Below, piece by piece: positions 9,324 to 17,019 of a stretch of 64,000 bases of DNA (position 1 is the first letter of the stretch; every line of letters begins with the position of its first letter). The stretch covers positions 333,788-397,787 of the forward strand of contig NZ_LFMD02000003.1 of NCBI RefSeq assembly GCF_015776785.2, written 5' to 3'. Under the pieces are notes generated by a model. It did not search any database. It saw nothing but the letters and a program-made list of their open reading frames with translations, and was not told the DNA's origin. A program made the translations under genes and the position numbers. Source of the DNA: Kitasatospora sp. SUK 42. GTDB taxonomy: Bacteria > Actinomycetota > Actinomycetes > Streptomycetales > Streptomycetaceae.

Positions 9324-10898
9324 TCAGTCGGACGGGCAGCGCGTCCCGGCCGCCGGCATCCGGCCGGCCACCAGGAACGCCGTGACGGCCTCGCGCACGC
9401 ACTCGCTCTTGTCGTACGCGGTGTGCCCGTCGCCCTCGCGGGTGAGCAGCACCCCGTGCTCCAGTCCGGCCGCCAGCCGCTGCGCCCACGGGTAGGGGGT
9501 GATCGGATCCCCGGTGGAGCCGACCACCAGGATCGGGGCGCTGCCGGGCGCCTTCACCGTGTGCGGCCGCTCGGGCGAACGGTACGGCCAGGGGCGGCAG
9601 TCCGGGGTGAACAGGGTGCCCCGGGGGTCGTGCCCGCTGGTCAGCGGGGCGTGGGCGGCGAGGTCGGCGAGGGCCGCGCGCAGGTCCGTGTCGGTGGGCG
9701 CCAGCGGGGCGTCCGCGCAGTGGATGGCCGCGAAGGCGTCCCAGCGGCTGTCGTAGCGGCCGTCCTCGTCGCGGTCGTCGGCGCCGTCGGCGAGCCTGAG
9801 CAGTTCGTCGCCCTCGCCGCGCTCGACGGCCGGGTCGAGGGCGCCGCGCAGCCGGGGCCAGGAGCGGTGGCCGTCGGCGAGCACGTCGAGGACGCCGGCC
9901 CAGCCGAGCGCGGCGGTGACCTCACGGCCGTCGGCGGCGCGCAGCGGGTGGTCCTTGAGGCCGTCGAGGAAGTCGGCGAGCCGCTTGGGGGCGGTGGCCG
10001 GGTCGGTGCCGAGGGGGCAGGAGCCGCCGCCGGCGGCGCAGGCGGTGGCGTAGGCGCGGAACGCGGTCTCGGTGGCGGCGGCCTGTTCGGCGTTGAGGTG
10101 CATCAGGTCGGTGCTGCGCTCGACGGCGCCGTCGAGGACGAGGCGACCGGTGCGGTCGGGGAACTCCTCGGCGTAGAGGGCGCCGAGGTGGGTGCCGTAG
10201 GAGAGGCCGAGGAAGTCGAGCCGGCGCTCGCCGAGGGCGCCGCGCAGCACGTCGAGGTCGCGGGCGGCGTCGCGGGTGCCCAGGTGCGGGAGGAGGTCGG
10301 CGTGCCGGGTGCGGCAGGCGTCGGCGAGGACCCGGCCGCGGTCGTAGGACGGGTCGTCGGTGCCGTTCCACTTCTCGCGGGTGCGGTCGTCCAGGCAGTC
10401 GACGGGGGTGGTGGCGCCGGCGCCGCGCGGGTCGAAGCCGACCAGGTCGAAGTGGTCGCGCAGCGCGCCCTGGTAGCCGCGCCAGCCCCAACGGACCATG
10501 CCGACGCCGGAGTTGCCGGGGCCGCCGGGGTTGAGCACGAGGGAGCCGATCCGGGCGCCGGGGTCGGCGGCGGGCAGCCGGGCGAGGGCCACCTCGATGC
10601 TCCGGCCGCCGGGGTCGGCGTAGTCCAGCGGGACCCTGAGGGTGGCGCACTGGACGGTCGGTCCGTCGGGTTCGGCGCCGGCCCGGTCGGAGCAGGGGGC
10701 CCAGTCGATCCGCTGGTCGTAGAAGGCCCGCAGGGCCGGGGAGGCGGTGGCGGCGACCCGCTCGGCGAGCGGCGGCCGGGTCACCGTGCCCGGGCCGCCG
10801 GGGCCGCCCGGGCCGGAGCAGCCGGCCGGCAGGGTGAGGACGAGGGCGGCGAGGGCGGGCAGGGCACGCCGCGGGAGCCGGGTGATCAACGAGGGCAC
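9324..10898 (-). CDS. S33-family peptidase lipoprotein (tripeptidyl aminopeptidase-like)
   Basis: About 524 residues. The N terminus is a lipoprotein signal with lipobox LPAGC (Cys27), so it is exported and lipid-anchored. The alpha/beta hydrolase fold shows an oxyanion-type NPGGPG, the nucleophile elbow GLSYG (Ser233), a late Asp in VGSTGDPIT and His in GDGHTAY. This layout matches streptomycete secreted tripeptidyl or prolyl aminopeptidases of MEROPS family S33, which trim N-terminal peptides. GTG at 10898 is preferred because it starts directly at the signal peptide. An upstream in-frame ATG at 10934 would add 12 residues before it. Confidence 0.85.
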   Translation of the reverse strand: MPSLITRLPRRALPALAALVLTLPAGCSGPGGPGGPGTVTRPPLAERVAATASPALRAFYDQRIDWAPCSDRAGAEPDGPTVQCATLRVPLDYADPGGRSIEVALARLPAADPGARIGSLVLNPGGPGNSGVGMVRWGWRGYQGALRDHFDLVGFDPRGAGATTPVDCLDDRTREKWNGTDDPSYDRGRVLADACRTRHADLLPHLGTRDAARDLDVLRGALGERRLDFLGLSYGTHLGALYAEEFPDRTGRLVLDGAVERSTDLMHLNAEQAAATETAFRAYATACAAGGGSCPLGTDPATAPKRLADFLDGLKDHPLRAADGREVTAALGWAGVLDVLADGHRSWPRLRGALDPAVERGEGDELLRLADGADDRDEDGRYDSRWDAFAAIHCADAPLAPTDTDLRAALADLAAHAPLTSGHDPRGTLFTPDCRPWPYRSPERPHTVKAPGSAPILVVGSTGDPITPYPWAQRLAAGLEHGVLLTREGDGHTAYDKSECVREAVTAFLVAGRMPAAGTRCPSD

Positions 10899-10971
10899 CG
10901 CCCACGAATACCACCCGGCACCCGCCCGGGGCACATCGCACCGGTCCCCGGGTGTCAGACGGAACGATTCG

Positions 10972-11730
10972 TCAGACGCACTGCTCCAGCATGGCCTTCT
11001 TGTCCGCCTCGGTGACCGGCAGCTGGTACTTCAGCGAGACCTGGGCGAAGCGCACGGCGTAGGAGCAGCGGATGTCGGTGTTGGCGGGCAGCCAGGACGC
11101 CGGGCCGGAGTCGCCCTTGGAGGCGTTCTGCGAGCCGTCGGCGGGGATCAGGTTGAGCGGGTCGTTGGCGATCTGGACCCGCTTGGCCTTGTCCCACTTG
11201 CTGGCACCCATCTGCCAGTCGTAGGAGAGCGGCATCACGTGGTCGATCTGGATCTTGGTGGCCTGCTGCTTGGTCCAGTCGACGGTCTTGCCGGTGTACG
11301 GGTCGTAGATGGTCATCGAGGTGACCACGCAGTTCGAGCCGTCCTTGCGCTCGACGGCGGTGCCGTCCCGGGCGAGCAGGTCGTTGCGGGTGTCGCAGTT
11401 GTTGTGCCCGAACGGGACGCCGTCGACGTTGTCGGTCCAGGCGGGGCCGAACTCGTTGCGGTCGTAGCCGTCCTTGGCGCCGACGGAGGCGGTGGCGACC
11501 TTGGCGATGAGGTCCCGGCCGGCCTTCCGGTCCTCGGGGGAGGTCAGCGGCGCCAGGCCCGGCTTGGTGCCGTCCGGGTTCTGCAGCGGGCTGGTGCCCA
11601 GGCCCCCGGCGGGGGCGGCGGATCCGCCGGTCGACTTGTGGTCGCGGCCCTCCACCAACCAGCCGACCAGCGCGAGCACGCATATCAGGAACACGGAGGC
11701 GGCGGACAGCCAGGTACGGCGGGCGGGCAC
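10972..11730 (-). CDS. secreted HNH endonuclease family protein (DUF1524/GmrSD C-terminal type)
   Basis: 252 residues with an N-terminal membrane or signal segment (about 8-27). The nuclease core has IDHVMPLSYDWQMGA, giving the Asp-His pair, and NDPLNLIPADGSQN, the typical Asn-containing metal-binding half. Conserved cysteines (Cys108, Cys129 and two near the C terminus) may form disulfides, in keeping with export. Streptomycetes secrete several such nucleases, probably for nutrient recovery or DNA turnover during development. It lies upstream of, and in the same direction as, the S33 peptidase gene, 73 bp away. Confidence 0.85.
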   Translation of the reverse strand: MPARRTWLSAASVFLICVLALVGWLVEGRDHKSTGGSAAPAGGLGTSPLQNPDGTKPGLAPLTSPEDRKAGRDLIAKVATASVGAKDGYDRNEFGPAWTDNVDGVPFGHNNCDTRNDLLARDGTAVERKDGSNCVVTSMTIYDPYTGKTVDWTKQQATKIQIDHVMPLSYDWQMGASKWDKAKRVQIANDPLNLIPADGSQNASKGDSGPASWLPANTDIRCSYAVRFAQVSLKYQLPVTEADKKAMLEQCV

Positions 11731-11898
11731 GGAGAACTCCCGGAGTCAGGGGCGGGTTGACGGCGAACCAGCAGACCAGCCGCCCAAGACCAGGTCAAGC
11801 CGACGCCACGGGAAGGCCAAGGAGCATGTCGAAGCTCACACTCCGCCAGACCCCGCCGAAGGGCTGCGCTCCCCGCCCGCACCGGGCACCCTGGACGC

Positions 11899-12504
11899 AT
11901 GCACGACCCCACCCCTCGCACCCCCGTCGCCCTGGTCCTCGCCGCCGGGGGCGGACGCCGCCTCGGCGGGCGGCCCAAGGCGCTGATCCGCTACGCGGGC
12001 CGGCCCCTGGTCGAGCACGCGGTGGCCACCGTGCGGGCCGGCGGCTGCCGGGACGTGACGGTGGTGCTGGGCGCGGAGCGCGACCGGGTGCGCTCCACCG
12101 CGCACCTGCCGGGCTGCCGACTGGTGGCCAACCCGGACTGGGCGCAGGGCATGGGCTCCTCACTGCGCGCCGGGCTGGCCGCACTGCCGTCAGGGGCCCC
12201 TGCGGTGCTGGTGATGCTGGTGGACACCCCGGGCGTCACCCCGGCCGCGGTGGCCCGGCTGCTGGCCGCGCACCGGGCCGGCGCCGAACTGGCCGCGGCG
12301 GCCTACGGCGGGCGGCGCGGGCACCCGGTGCTGATCGGCGCCCGGCACTTCGCCGAGGCGGCCGCGGGAGCCGGCGGCGACGCCGGGGCCCGCGCCCTGC
12401 TGGCGGCGCACGCCGCGGAACTCGTCCTGGTCGAGTGCGCGGACGTCGCCGTGCCGGACGACCTGGACACCCCCGCCGACCTGGACCGCTGGTCGGCGGG
12501 CTGA
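11899..12504 (+). CDS. MobA/MocA-like nucleotidyltransferase
   Basis: 201 residues. The N terminus has the nucleotidyltransferase signature LVLAAGGGRRLGGRPKAL (about 13-30), and a later VMLVDTPGV carries the metal-binding Asp. These features fit the MocA/CofC-like family that transfers CMP, GMP or other NMPs to cofactors or phospho-sugars. No molybdenum-cofactor or molybdoenzyme gene is adjacent, so the substrate is open. The ATG at 11899 follows a GC-rich leader with no strong ribosome site. Confidence 0.82.
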   Translation: MHDPTPRTPVALVLAAGGGRRLGGRPKALIRYAGRPLVEHAVATVRAGGCRDVTVVLGAERDRVRSTAHLPGCRLVANPDWAQGMGSSLRAGLAALPSGAPAVLVMLVDTPGVTPAAVARLLAAHRAGAELAAAAYGGRRGHPVLIGARHFAEAAAGAGGDAGARALLAAHAAELVLVECADVAVPDDLDTPADLDRWSAG

Positions 12505-12507
12505 GAA

Positions 12508-12580
12508 CCCTTCGTACGCCGACCCGCACGCCCTTCGTACGCCGACCGTGCGCCCTCCGTCCACCGACCGCGCGCCCTCC
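12508..12580. repeat. three tandem 22-23 bp degenerate repeats
   Basis: Units begin at 12508, 12531 and 12553 with cores CCCTTCGTACGCCGACC, the same again, and CCCTCCGTCCACCGACC. They start 4 bp after the nucleotidyltransferase stop codon and fill part of the gap to the next gene. No coding role is apparent. Confidence 0.75.
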
Positions 12581-12732
12581 CCGCCGCATCCTCCCTGCGA
12601 AGGGTTCGGCATCGCCCGCGCCGCGCAGCCTCCCCTGATCCGTCCCTGAGGATTGCCCCATTCCGCGCCCAGAGCGGGACGTTTCGGGGAGCATGGGAAC
12701 CATCCACCCGACACCGACGGACGGAGCCCGCG

Positions 12733-13593
12733 ATGGCCGGACTGCCCGACGACTTCACCGGACACGACCCCGCGCGGCCAGGGCCGGGGACAGGTGGTGG
12801 CGCCCGGGCGATCCGCTGCCCCGCCTGCCGCCGCGAGCACCTCTACGAACCGCCCTCGCTGCCCTGTCCGTGCGGCGCCTCGCTGAAGGTGCCGCTGCTG
12901 CGGGGCGGGGTGCCGGTGCAGGTGCGGTTCCGCTCCTGGGAGGACTCCTGGCTGAGCATGCGCTGCCCGCACTGCGGCCGCTCCGACCAGTGGCCGCAGC
13001 CCGAGTTCACCTGCAACTGCGGCGCCACCGTCCGGCTGCCGGTGGACCGCACCACCCGGCTCGGCACCGGTACGGCCGCCCCGCTCGCCGCCCCCAACCC
13101 GCAGGCCGCCCGCCCGTACCCGGCGCACCCGATGAGCGCCCCGGTGTCCGGCCCGCCCGCGCCGCCCGGCGGCTCCACCGGCCGCCCCCGCCCGTTCCGC
13201 CCCCGCACGCCGTTCCGCCCGCACCCGGTGCGCACCTCGCAGGACGCGGTGTTCACCGCCGCCCGCTACCTGGAGTGGCTCGGCTTCGACGACCTGGAGC
13301 TGACCGAGGCCCAGGAACGCGACGGGGTCACCCTGCTGGGCAGCCGGATGGTCGCCCAGGTGGACACCTGGACCGAGCCCGCCGACGTGAAGTCGGTCGA
13401 GTGCCTGTGGCTCCAGACCCTGCACGCGGAGGAGATGGCCGCCGCGATGTTCACCCTCGCCGGCTACTCGCACCAGGCCACCGTGCGCGGCGAACAGCTG
13501 CTGGTCGCCCTGTTCAGCCTGGACCTCGCGGGCGTGCCGCAGCCCGCCAACGGCGCCGCCGAGGCCCTGATGGAGACCGGCTGGACCTCCTGA
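12733..13593 (+). CDS. zinc-ribbon protein with a degenerate Mrr-like domain
   Basis: 286 residues. The first 110 hold cysteine pairs of zinc-ribbon type (CPAC, CPCG, CPHC, CNCG). A Pro-rich linker follows (about 112-165). The last 120 residues (ARYLEWLGFDDLELTEAQ, then DGVTLLGSRMVAQVDTW) resemble the Mrr-like PD-(D/E)XK nuclease fold. The Gln-x-Lys metal site expected there reads AQVD, so catalytic activity is doubtful. GGACGGAG just upstream supports the ATG. Function unknown; nucleic-acid binding is a reasonable guess. Confidence 0.7.
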   Translation: MAGLPDDFTGHDPARPGPGTGGGARAIRCPACRREHLYEPPSLPCPCGASLKVPLLRGGVPVQVRFRSWEDSWLSMRCPHCGRSDQWPQPEFTCNCGATVRLPVDRTTRLGTGTAAPLAAPNPQAARPYPAHPMSAPVSGPPAPPGGSTGRPRPFRPRTPFRPHPVRTSQDAVFTAARYLEWLGFDDLELTEAQERDGVTLLGSRMVAQVDTWTEPADVKSVECLWLQTLHAEEMAAAMFTLAGYSHQATVRGEQLLVALFSLDLAGVPQPANGAAEALMETGWTS

Positions 13594-13794
13594 GCGCCCA
13601 ACCCTCCTGACTAGATCATTTCTCCGCCAAAAGCAACAACCTCCGCTCGTGATCTGGTGCACAAGCTCGCCCCCGTGTTGAATTGCCGCCACAACGCGGG
13701 CCTTCGCCCTGCCGTCGCCGTGCGATCGGCCGTGACGGCAGGGCTCCAGGGGCAGGTCCGCGTCCTGCTGGATGGCGCACACAAGGAGGTGGCG

Positions 13795-14637
13795 TTGTCG
13801 GAGCACGGATGGGGCCCGAGCGGCCCGGACGGGCGGGGGCGGGCGGCAGCGGAGGAACCGGGCGACACCGTGTGGCGGCTGCGGTCCCGGGGGTGCTGGC
13901 AGGAGGCCGCCGAACTGCTGCGACCAGCCTCCGAACACGACCCCGCGGCCGCCCTCGGGCGGGCCGAACTCCTCATCGAGCAGTGCCTGTTCACCGCCGG
14001 GCACTGGATCCAGGCGGAACAGGCGCTACGGCTCGCCGAGGCGCTGGCGGCCGGCACCGAGCAGCGCGCGGCCGCCGCCTGCGCCCGCGGCTTCCTCGCG
14101 TACGTGGCCAGCGTGCTCGGCCCGCGCGACCGGCTGGACGAGGCGCAGGCCGCCCTCGGCCGCACCTCGGCGCTGCTGCCGCCGGACGCCCCGGGCCGCC
14201 CGCTGCTGGACTTCCGGCGCGGGCTGGTCGCCGAGAACCTGCTGCGCGACCGCAGCGCCGCCTGGATCGCCTATCGCCGGGCGCACGAGGGCGCGGGAGA
14301 GCGCGGGGACGAACTGCTGCGCTCCTACACCTGGCGACACCTGGCCGCCCTGGCGCTGGCCCGCGGGGACCGCGGCAACGCCCGGGAGGGCTTCGACGCC
14401 TCGTTGCGGCTGCGCGAGCAACTCGGCTTCACGGTGGGGGTGGCGCCGGCGCTCGCGGCGCTCGCCGAGGTGTCCGAGCCCGCCGAGGCCGAGCGGCTGC
14501 GCGCCGAGGCCGCCCGCCTGGTGCACGCCCTGGGCGGGGTTCCGGTCTGGCTCGCGCGCCAACTGGGAACCGGGCGCACGCCGGGGCCTCCCCCGGACGG
14601 GCGCACCACCCGCGAGAGCCGGGGAACAATCAGCTAA
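13795..14637 (+). CDS. TPR-like helical-repeat protein
   Basis: About 280 residues, almost entirely alpha-helical with repeating Ala/Leu/Arg-rich helices (for example RAELLIEQCLFTAGHWIQ and HLAALALARGDRGNAREGF). This fits a tetratricopeptide-type scaffold that binds partner proteins. I place the start at the TTG at 13795 because AAGGAGG at 13783-13789 is optimally spaced (5 nt). The GTG at 13789 overlaps that site, and the ATG at 13657 lacks one. The stop codon overlaps the iron box of the next gene. Partner and role unknown. Confidence 0.65.
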   Translation: MSEHGWGPSGPDGRGRAAAEEPGDTVWRLRSRGCWQEAAELLRPASEHDPAAALGRAELLIEQCLFTAGHWIQAEQALRLAEALAAGTEQRAAAACARGFLAYVASVLGPRDRLDEAQAALGRTSALLPPDAPGRPLLDFRRGLVAENLLRDRSAAWIAYRRAHEGAGERGDELLRSYTWRHLAALALARGDRGNAREGFDASLRLREQLGFTVGVAPALAALAEVSEPAEAERLRAEAARLVHALGGVPVWLARQLGTGRTPGPPPDGRTTRESRGTIS

Positions 14638-14653
14638 GGTGAGCCTAACCTGG
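14635..14653. promoter_or_regulatory. DmdR/IdeR-type iron box
   Basis: TAAGGTGAGCCTAACCTGG matches the reverse complement of the actinobacterial iron-box consensus (TTAGGTTAGGCTCACCTAA) at 16 of 19 positions. Iron-loaded DmdR/IdeR would repress from here. The next gene encodes an FhuF-like protein, which makes the site credible. Confidence 0.8.
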
Positions 14654-14680
14654 CCGGGAGGAGCAGTATCCCGGCCAGGT
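14648..14680 (+). promoter_or_regulatory. 12-bp hairpin overlapping the iron box
   Basis: ACCTGGCCGGGA (14648-14659) and its perfect complement TCCCGGCCAGGT (14669-14680) flank a 9-nt loop. The left arm uses the last 6 bp of the iron box. It could end transcription of the TPR-like gene or fold in the leader of the FhuF-like gene. Confidence 0.6.
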
Positions 14681-14797
14681 CGCCTTGCCGTTCCCCGGGC
14701 ACCGCCGCGCCCCGGTCCGGCCGGGCCCGGCCGCCGCGGTGGCCGGGCACCGCCGGGCGGTCCACCGGCGGCCCCGCTCGACCCGATGGGGCCGCCC

Positions 14798-15715
14798 ATG
14801 ACCGCGAGCAGCACCCGGCCCGGCTCCGCGCCGCGCGCCCCCCGCACCACCGGGGCGCACAGCCAGGCCCCCGCGCCGGACTCCCCCACCCCGTGCGCCT
14901 CCTCGTACCACCGGCTGACCGCGCTCACCCCCACCCTGACCGTGCGCTGCGCCCCGCCCCGCGGCGGCGACGGCTGGCTGCCCGTCGCCGAACTGGTCGC
15001 GGACCCGCAGGCGGTGGAGGAGCTGGTCACGCACGACACCCTGCAGGGCCTCGCCCGCTACGGGCGGCCGCTGCGCCCCGACGTCGCGGCCGGGTTCGGG
15101 CTGCACCGCCTCGTCTGGCCGGTCTCGCTGCTGTTCACCGTGCCGTGGTTCCTGGAGCGGCGCGTCCCGCTGCTCGGCCCCGGCGACGTCTCGGTGCGCC
15201 GCGGCCCCACCGCGGTGGAGCTGACCGTCCGTCCGGAGGCCTTCGCCTGCCTGCCGGGAGATCCGGCGGGCGGCTCGCCGCAGGCCCGTACGGCGGCGGA
15301 CGGGGACGCGCTGGCCGCCGAACTGCGGGACGCGCTGGGCGGGTTCCTCGCTCCGGTGCTGGCCGCCTTCGGCCCCCGGGTGCGGCGCGGGCCCCGGGTG
15401 CTGTGGGCGATGGCCACCGACGCGGTGGTGGAGGGGCTCTGGTACGCGGGCGGGCTGCTCGGGGAGCAGGAGCGGGCGCGCGCCGAGCTGTCCGTGCTGC
15501 TGGCACCCCCGGCGCCCGGGACGCACACGCCCGGCGCGCACGGTACCGCCGCCCCCACCCCGGCCCCCTTCACCCCCGGTGCCGGCTTCGCGCTCCCGGT
15601 GCCCGGCCGCGTCGGCGCTCCGGACACCGACCGGGCCCGGGCCAGCTGTTGCCTCGTCTACACCGTGGAACCGGAGGGCATGTGCACCGGTTGTCCGCGC
15701 GTCACGCGGCGTTGA
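14798..15715 (+). CDS. FhuF-like (2Fe-2S) siderophore-iron reductase
   Basis: About 305 residues. The C terminus carries the FhuF-type cluster motif: a Cys-Cys pair in ASCCLVYTV and a Cys-x2-Cys in MCTGCPRV, with ten residues between. FhuF proteins bind a [2Fe-2S] cluster and release iron from ferric siderophores by reduction in the cytoplasm. The iron box 150 bp upstream supports iron-responsive control. The ATG at 14798 is preceded by GGGG. Another ATG at 14786 is in frame and equally possible. No siderophore transporter genes are adjacent. Confidence 0.85.
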   Translation: MTASSTRPGSAPRAPRTTGAHSQAPAPDSPTPCASSYHRLTALTPTLTVRCAPPRGGDGWLPVAELVADPQAVEELVTHDTLQGLARYGRPLRPDVAAGFGLHRLVWPVSLLFTVPWFLERRVPLLGPGDVSVRRGPTAVELTVRPEAFACLPGDPAGGSPQARTAADGDALAAELRDALGGFLAPVLAAFGPRVRRGPRVLWAMATDAVVEGLWYAGGLLGEQERARAELSVLLAPPAPGTHTPGAHGTAAPTPAPFTPGAGFALPVPGRVGAPDTDRARASCCLVYTVEPEGMCTGCPRVTRR

Positions 15716-15887
15716 CGCACATCCGTCCGATTCCGAATCCGTAAAGCCCGCAATTCCAGGAACAATCCGCTCCGCATTAGTCGCACGATCCGATTTTCCC
15801 TGTGCCAGAAATCCCTCTCCTCAGCGCATTCACGGCGAATCGGCCACTCCCCTGCCGGGCATCCGCCATGATGGTCCCCGCCATCAC

Positions 15888-15913
15888 GACGCAGGAAAGC
15901 GACGCAGGAAAGC
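15888..15913 (+). repeat. 13-bp perfect tandem duplication
   Basis: GACGCAGGAAAGC occurs twice back to back, just 16 bp before the DUF2637 start codon. Both copies contain AGGAA, so the duplication gives two potential ribosome-binding cores. Confidence 0.8.
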
Positions 15914-15929
15914 GAGGCTGGTTCCGGCG

Positions 15930-16997
15930 ATGAAATCGTCCGACATACCGCTCGGCTGGGCCGTCACCGGAATCGCCGGGCTGCTGGTCACCGCGCTCCT
16001 GGTGGCCCTGGCCCGCAACCGGGGATCGACCTCCACCGCCGGCACGGACTCCTGGGAGCGCTCCGAGGAACGGCGACGCCGCAAGGAGTCCCTGTACGGC
16101 GCCGCCTCCTACACCCTGCTGTTCTGCTGCGCCGGTGTCGCCGCCGCGCTCTCCTTCCACGGCCTGGTCGGCTTCGGCGTGCAGAACCTCGGCCTGTCCG
16201 GCGGCTGGGAGTACCTCGTGCCGTTCGGCCTGGACGGCGCCGCGATGTTCTGCTCGGTCCTCGCCGTCCGCGAGGCCAGCCACGGCGACGCCGCGCTCGG
16301 CTCCCGGCTGCTGGTCTGGCTCTTCGCCGGCGCCTCCGCCTGGTTCAACTGGGTGCACGCCCCGCGCGGCCTGGGCCACGCGGGCGCCCCGCAGTTCTTC
16401 TCCGGCATGTCGCTGTCCGCGGCGGTCCTGTTCGACCGCGCGCTGAAGCAGACCCGCCGGGCGGCACTGCGCGAGCAGGGCCTCGTGCCCCGCCCGCTGC
16501 CGCAGATCCGCATCGTCCGCTGGCTGCGCGCCCCGCGCGAGACCTACGCGGCCTGGTCGCTGATGCTCCTGGAGGGCGTGCGCAGCCTGGACGAGGCGGT
16601 GGACGAGGTCCGCGAGGACAGGCGGGAGCGGGCCCTGGAGAGGGAGCGCCGCAAGCGGGCCGGCCGCCGCGAGCGGGCGGAGATCCGGGCGATCAACCGC
16701 GGCATCGGCCACTGGCGCGGCCGCGACGGCGCCGCCGCACGGCAGCCGGCACCCGGCTCGGAGCCCCCCGCGGCCGGCGGACCCGGGGCCGAGCCGTCGG
16801 CCGGTGCGCGGGAGGTGGGCGCCGGTACCGGTGCACGGGAGGTCGGGGCGGCCGAGGGCGCGGTCGTCCAGCCGGGCCTGCCGGCCCGTCCGGAGCGGCG
16901 CACCATCGACCTCACCCCCGACGAGGACACCGTGGCGCTGCCCCGGCTGGATTCGCTGGAGCGCAAGCTGAAGGACCTGGAGCAGCAGTTCGGCTAG
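15930..16997 (+). CDS. DUF2637 (Spd-like) membrane protein
   Basis: About 355 residues. One N-terminal hydrophobic helix is followed by a basic stretch and then a DUF2637 region with several membrane segments (roughly 55-170). A highly charged Arg/Glu-rich coiled region (about 225-265), a disordered linker and a short C-terminal helix end it (SLERKLKDLEQQFG). DUF2637 proteins resemble spread proteins of Streptomyces conjugative plasmids, but chromosomal copies are common. No transfer genes flank it here, so no conjugation role is claimed. The ATG at 15930 is supported by the duplicated purine-rich stretch upstream. Confidence 0.78.
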   Translation: MKSSDIPLGWAVTGIAGLLVTALLVALARNRGSTSTAGTDSWERSEERRRRKESLYGAASYTLLFCCAGVAAALSFHGLVGFGVQNLGLSGGWEYLVPFGLDGAAMFCSVLAVREASHGDAALGSRLLVWLFAGASAWFNWVHAPRGLGHAGAPQFFSGMSLSAAVLFDRALKQTRRAALREQGLVPRPLPQIRIVRWLRAPRETYAAWSLMLLEGVRSLDEAVDEVREDRRERALERERRKRAGRRERAEIRAINRGIGHWRGRDGAAARQPAPGSEPPAAGGPGAEPSAGAREVGAGTGAREVGAAEGAVVQPGLPARPERRTIDLTPDEDTVALPRLDSLERKLKDLEQQFG

Positions 16998-17019
16998 CCC
17001 GTCCAGGCCGTTGAGTCCG

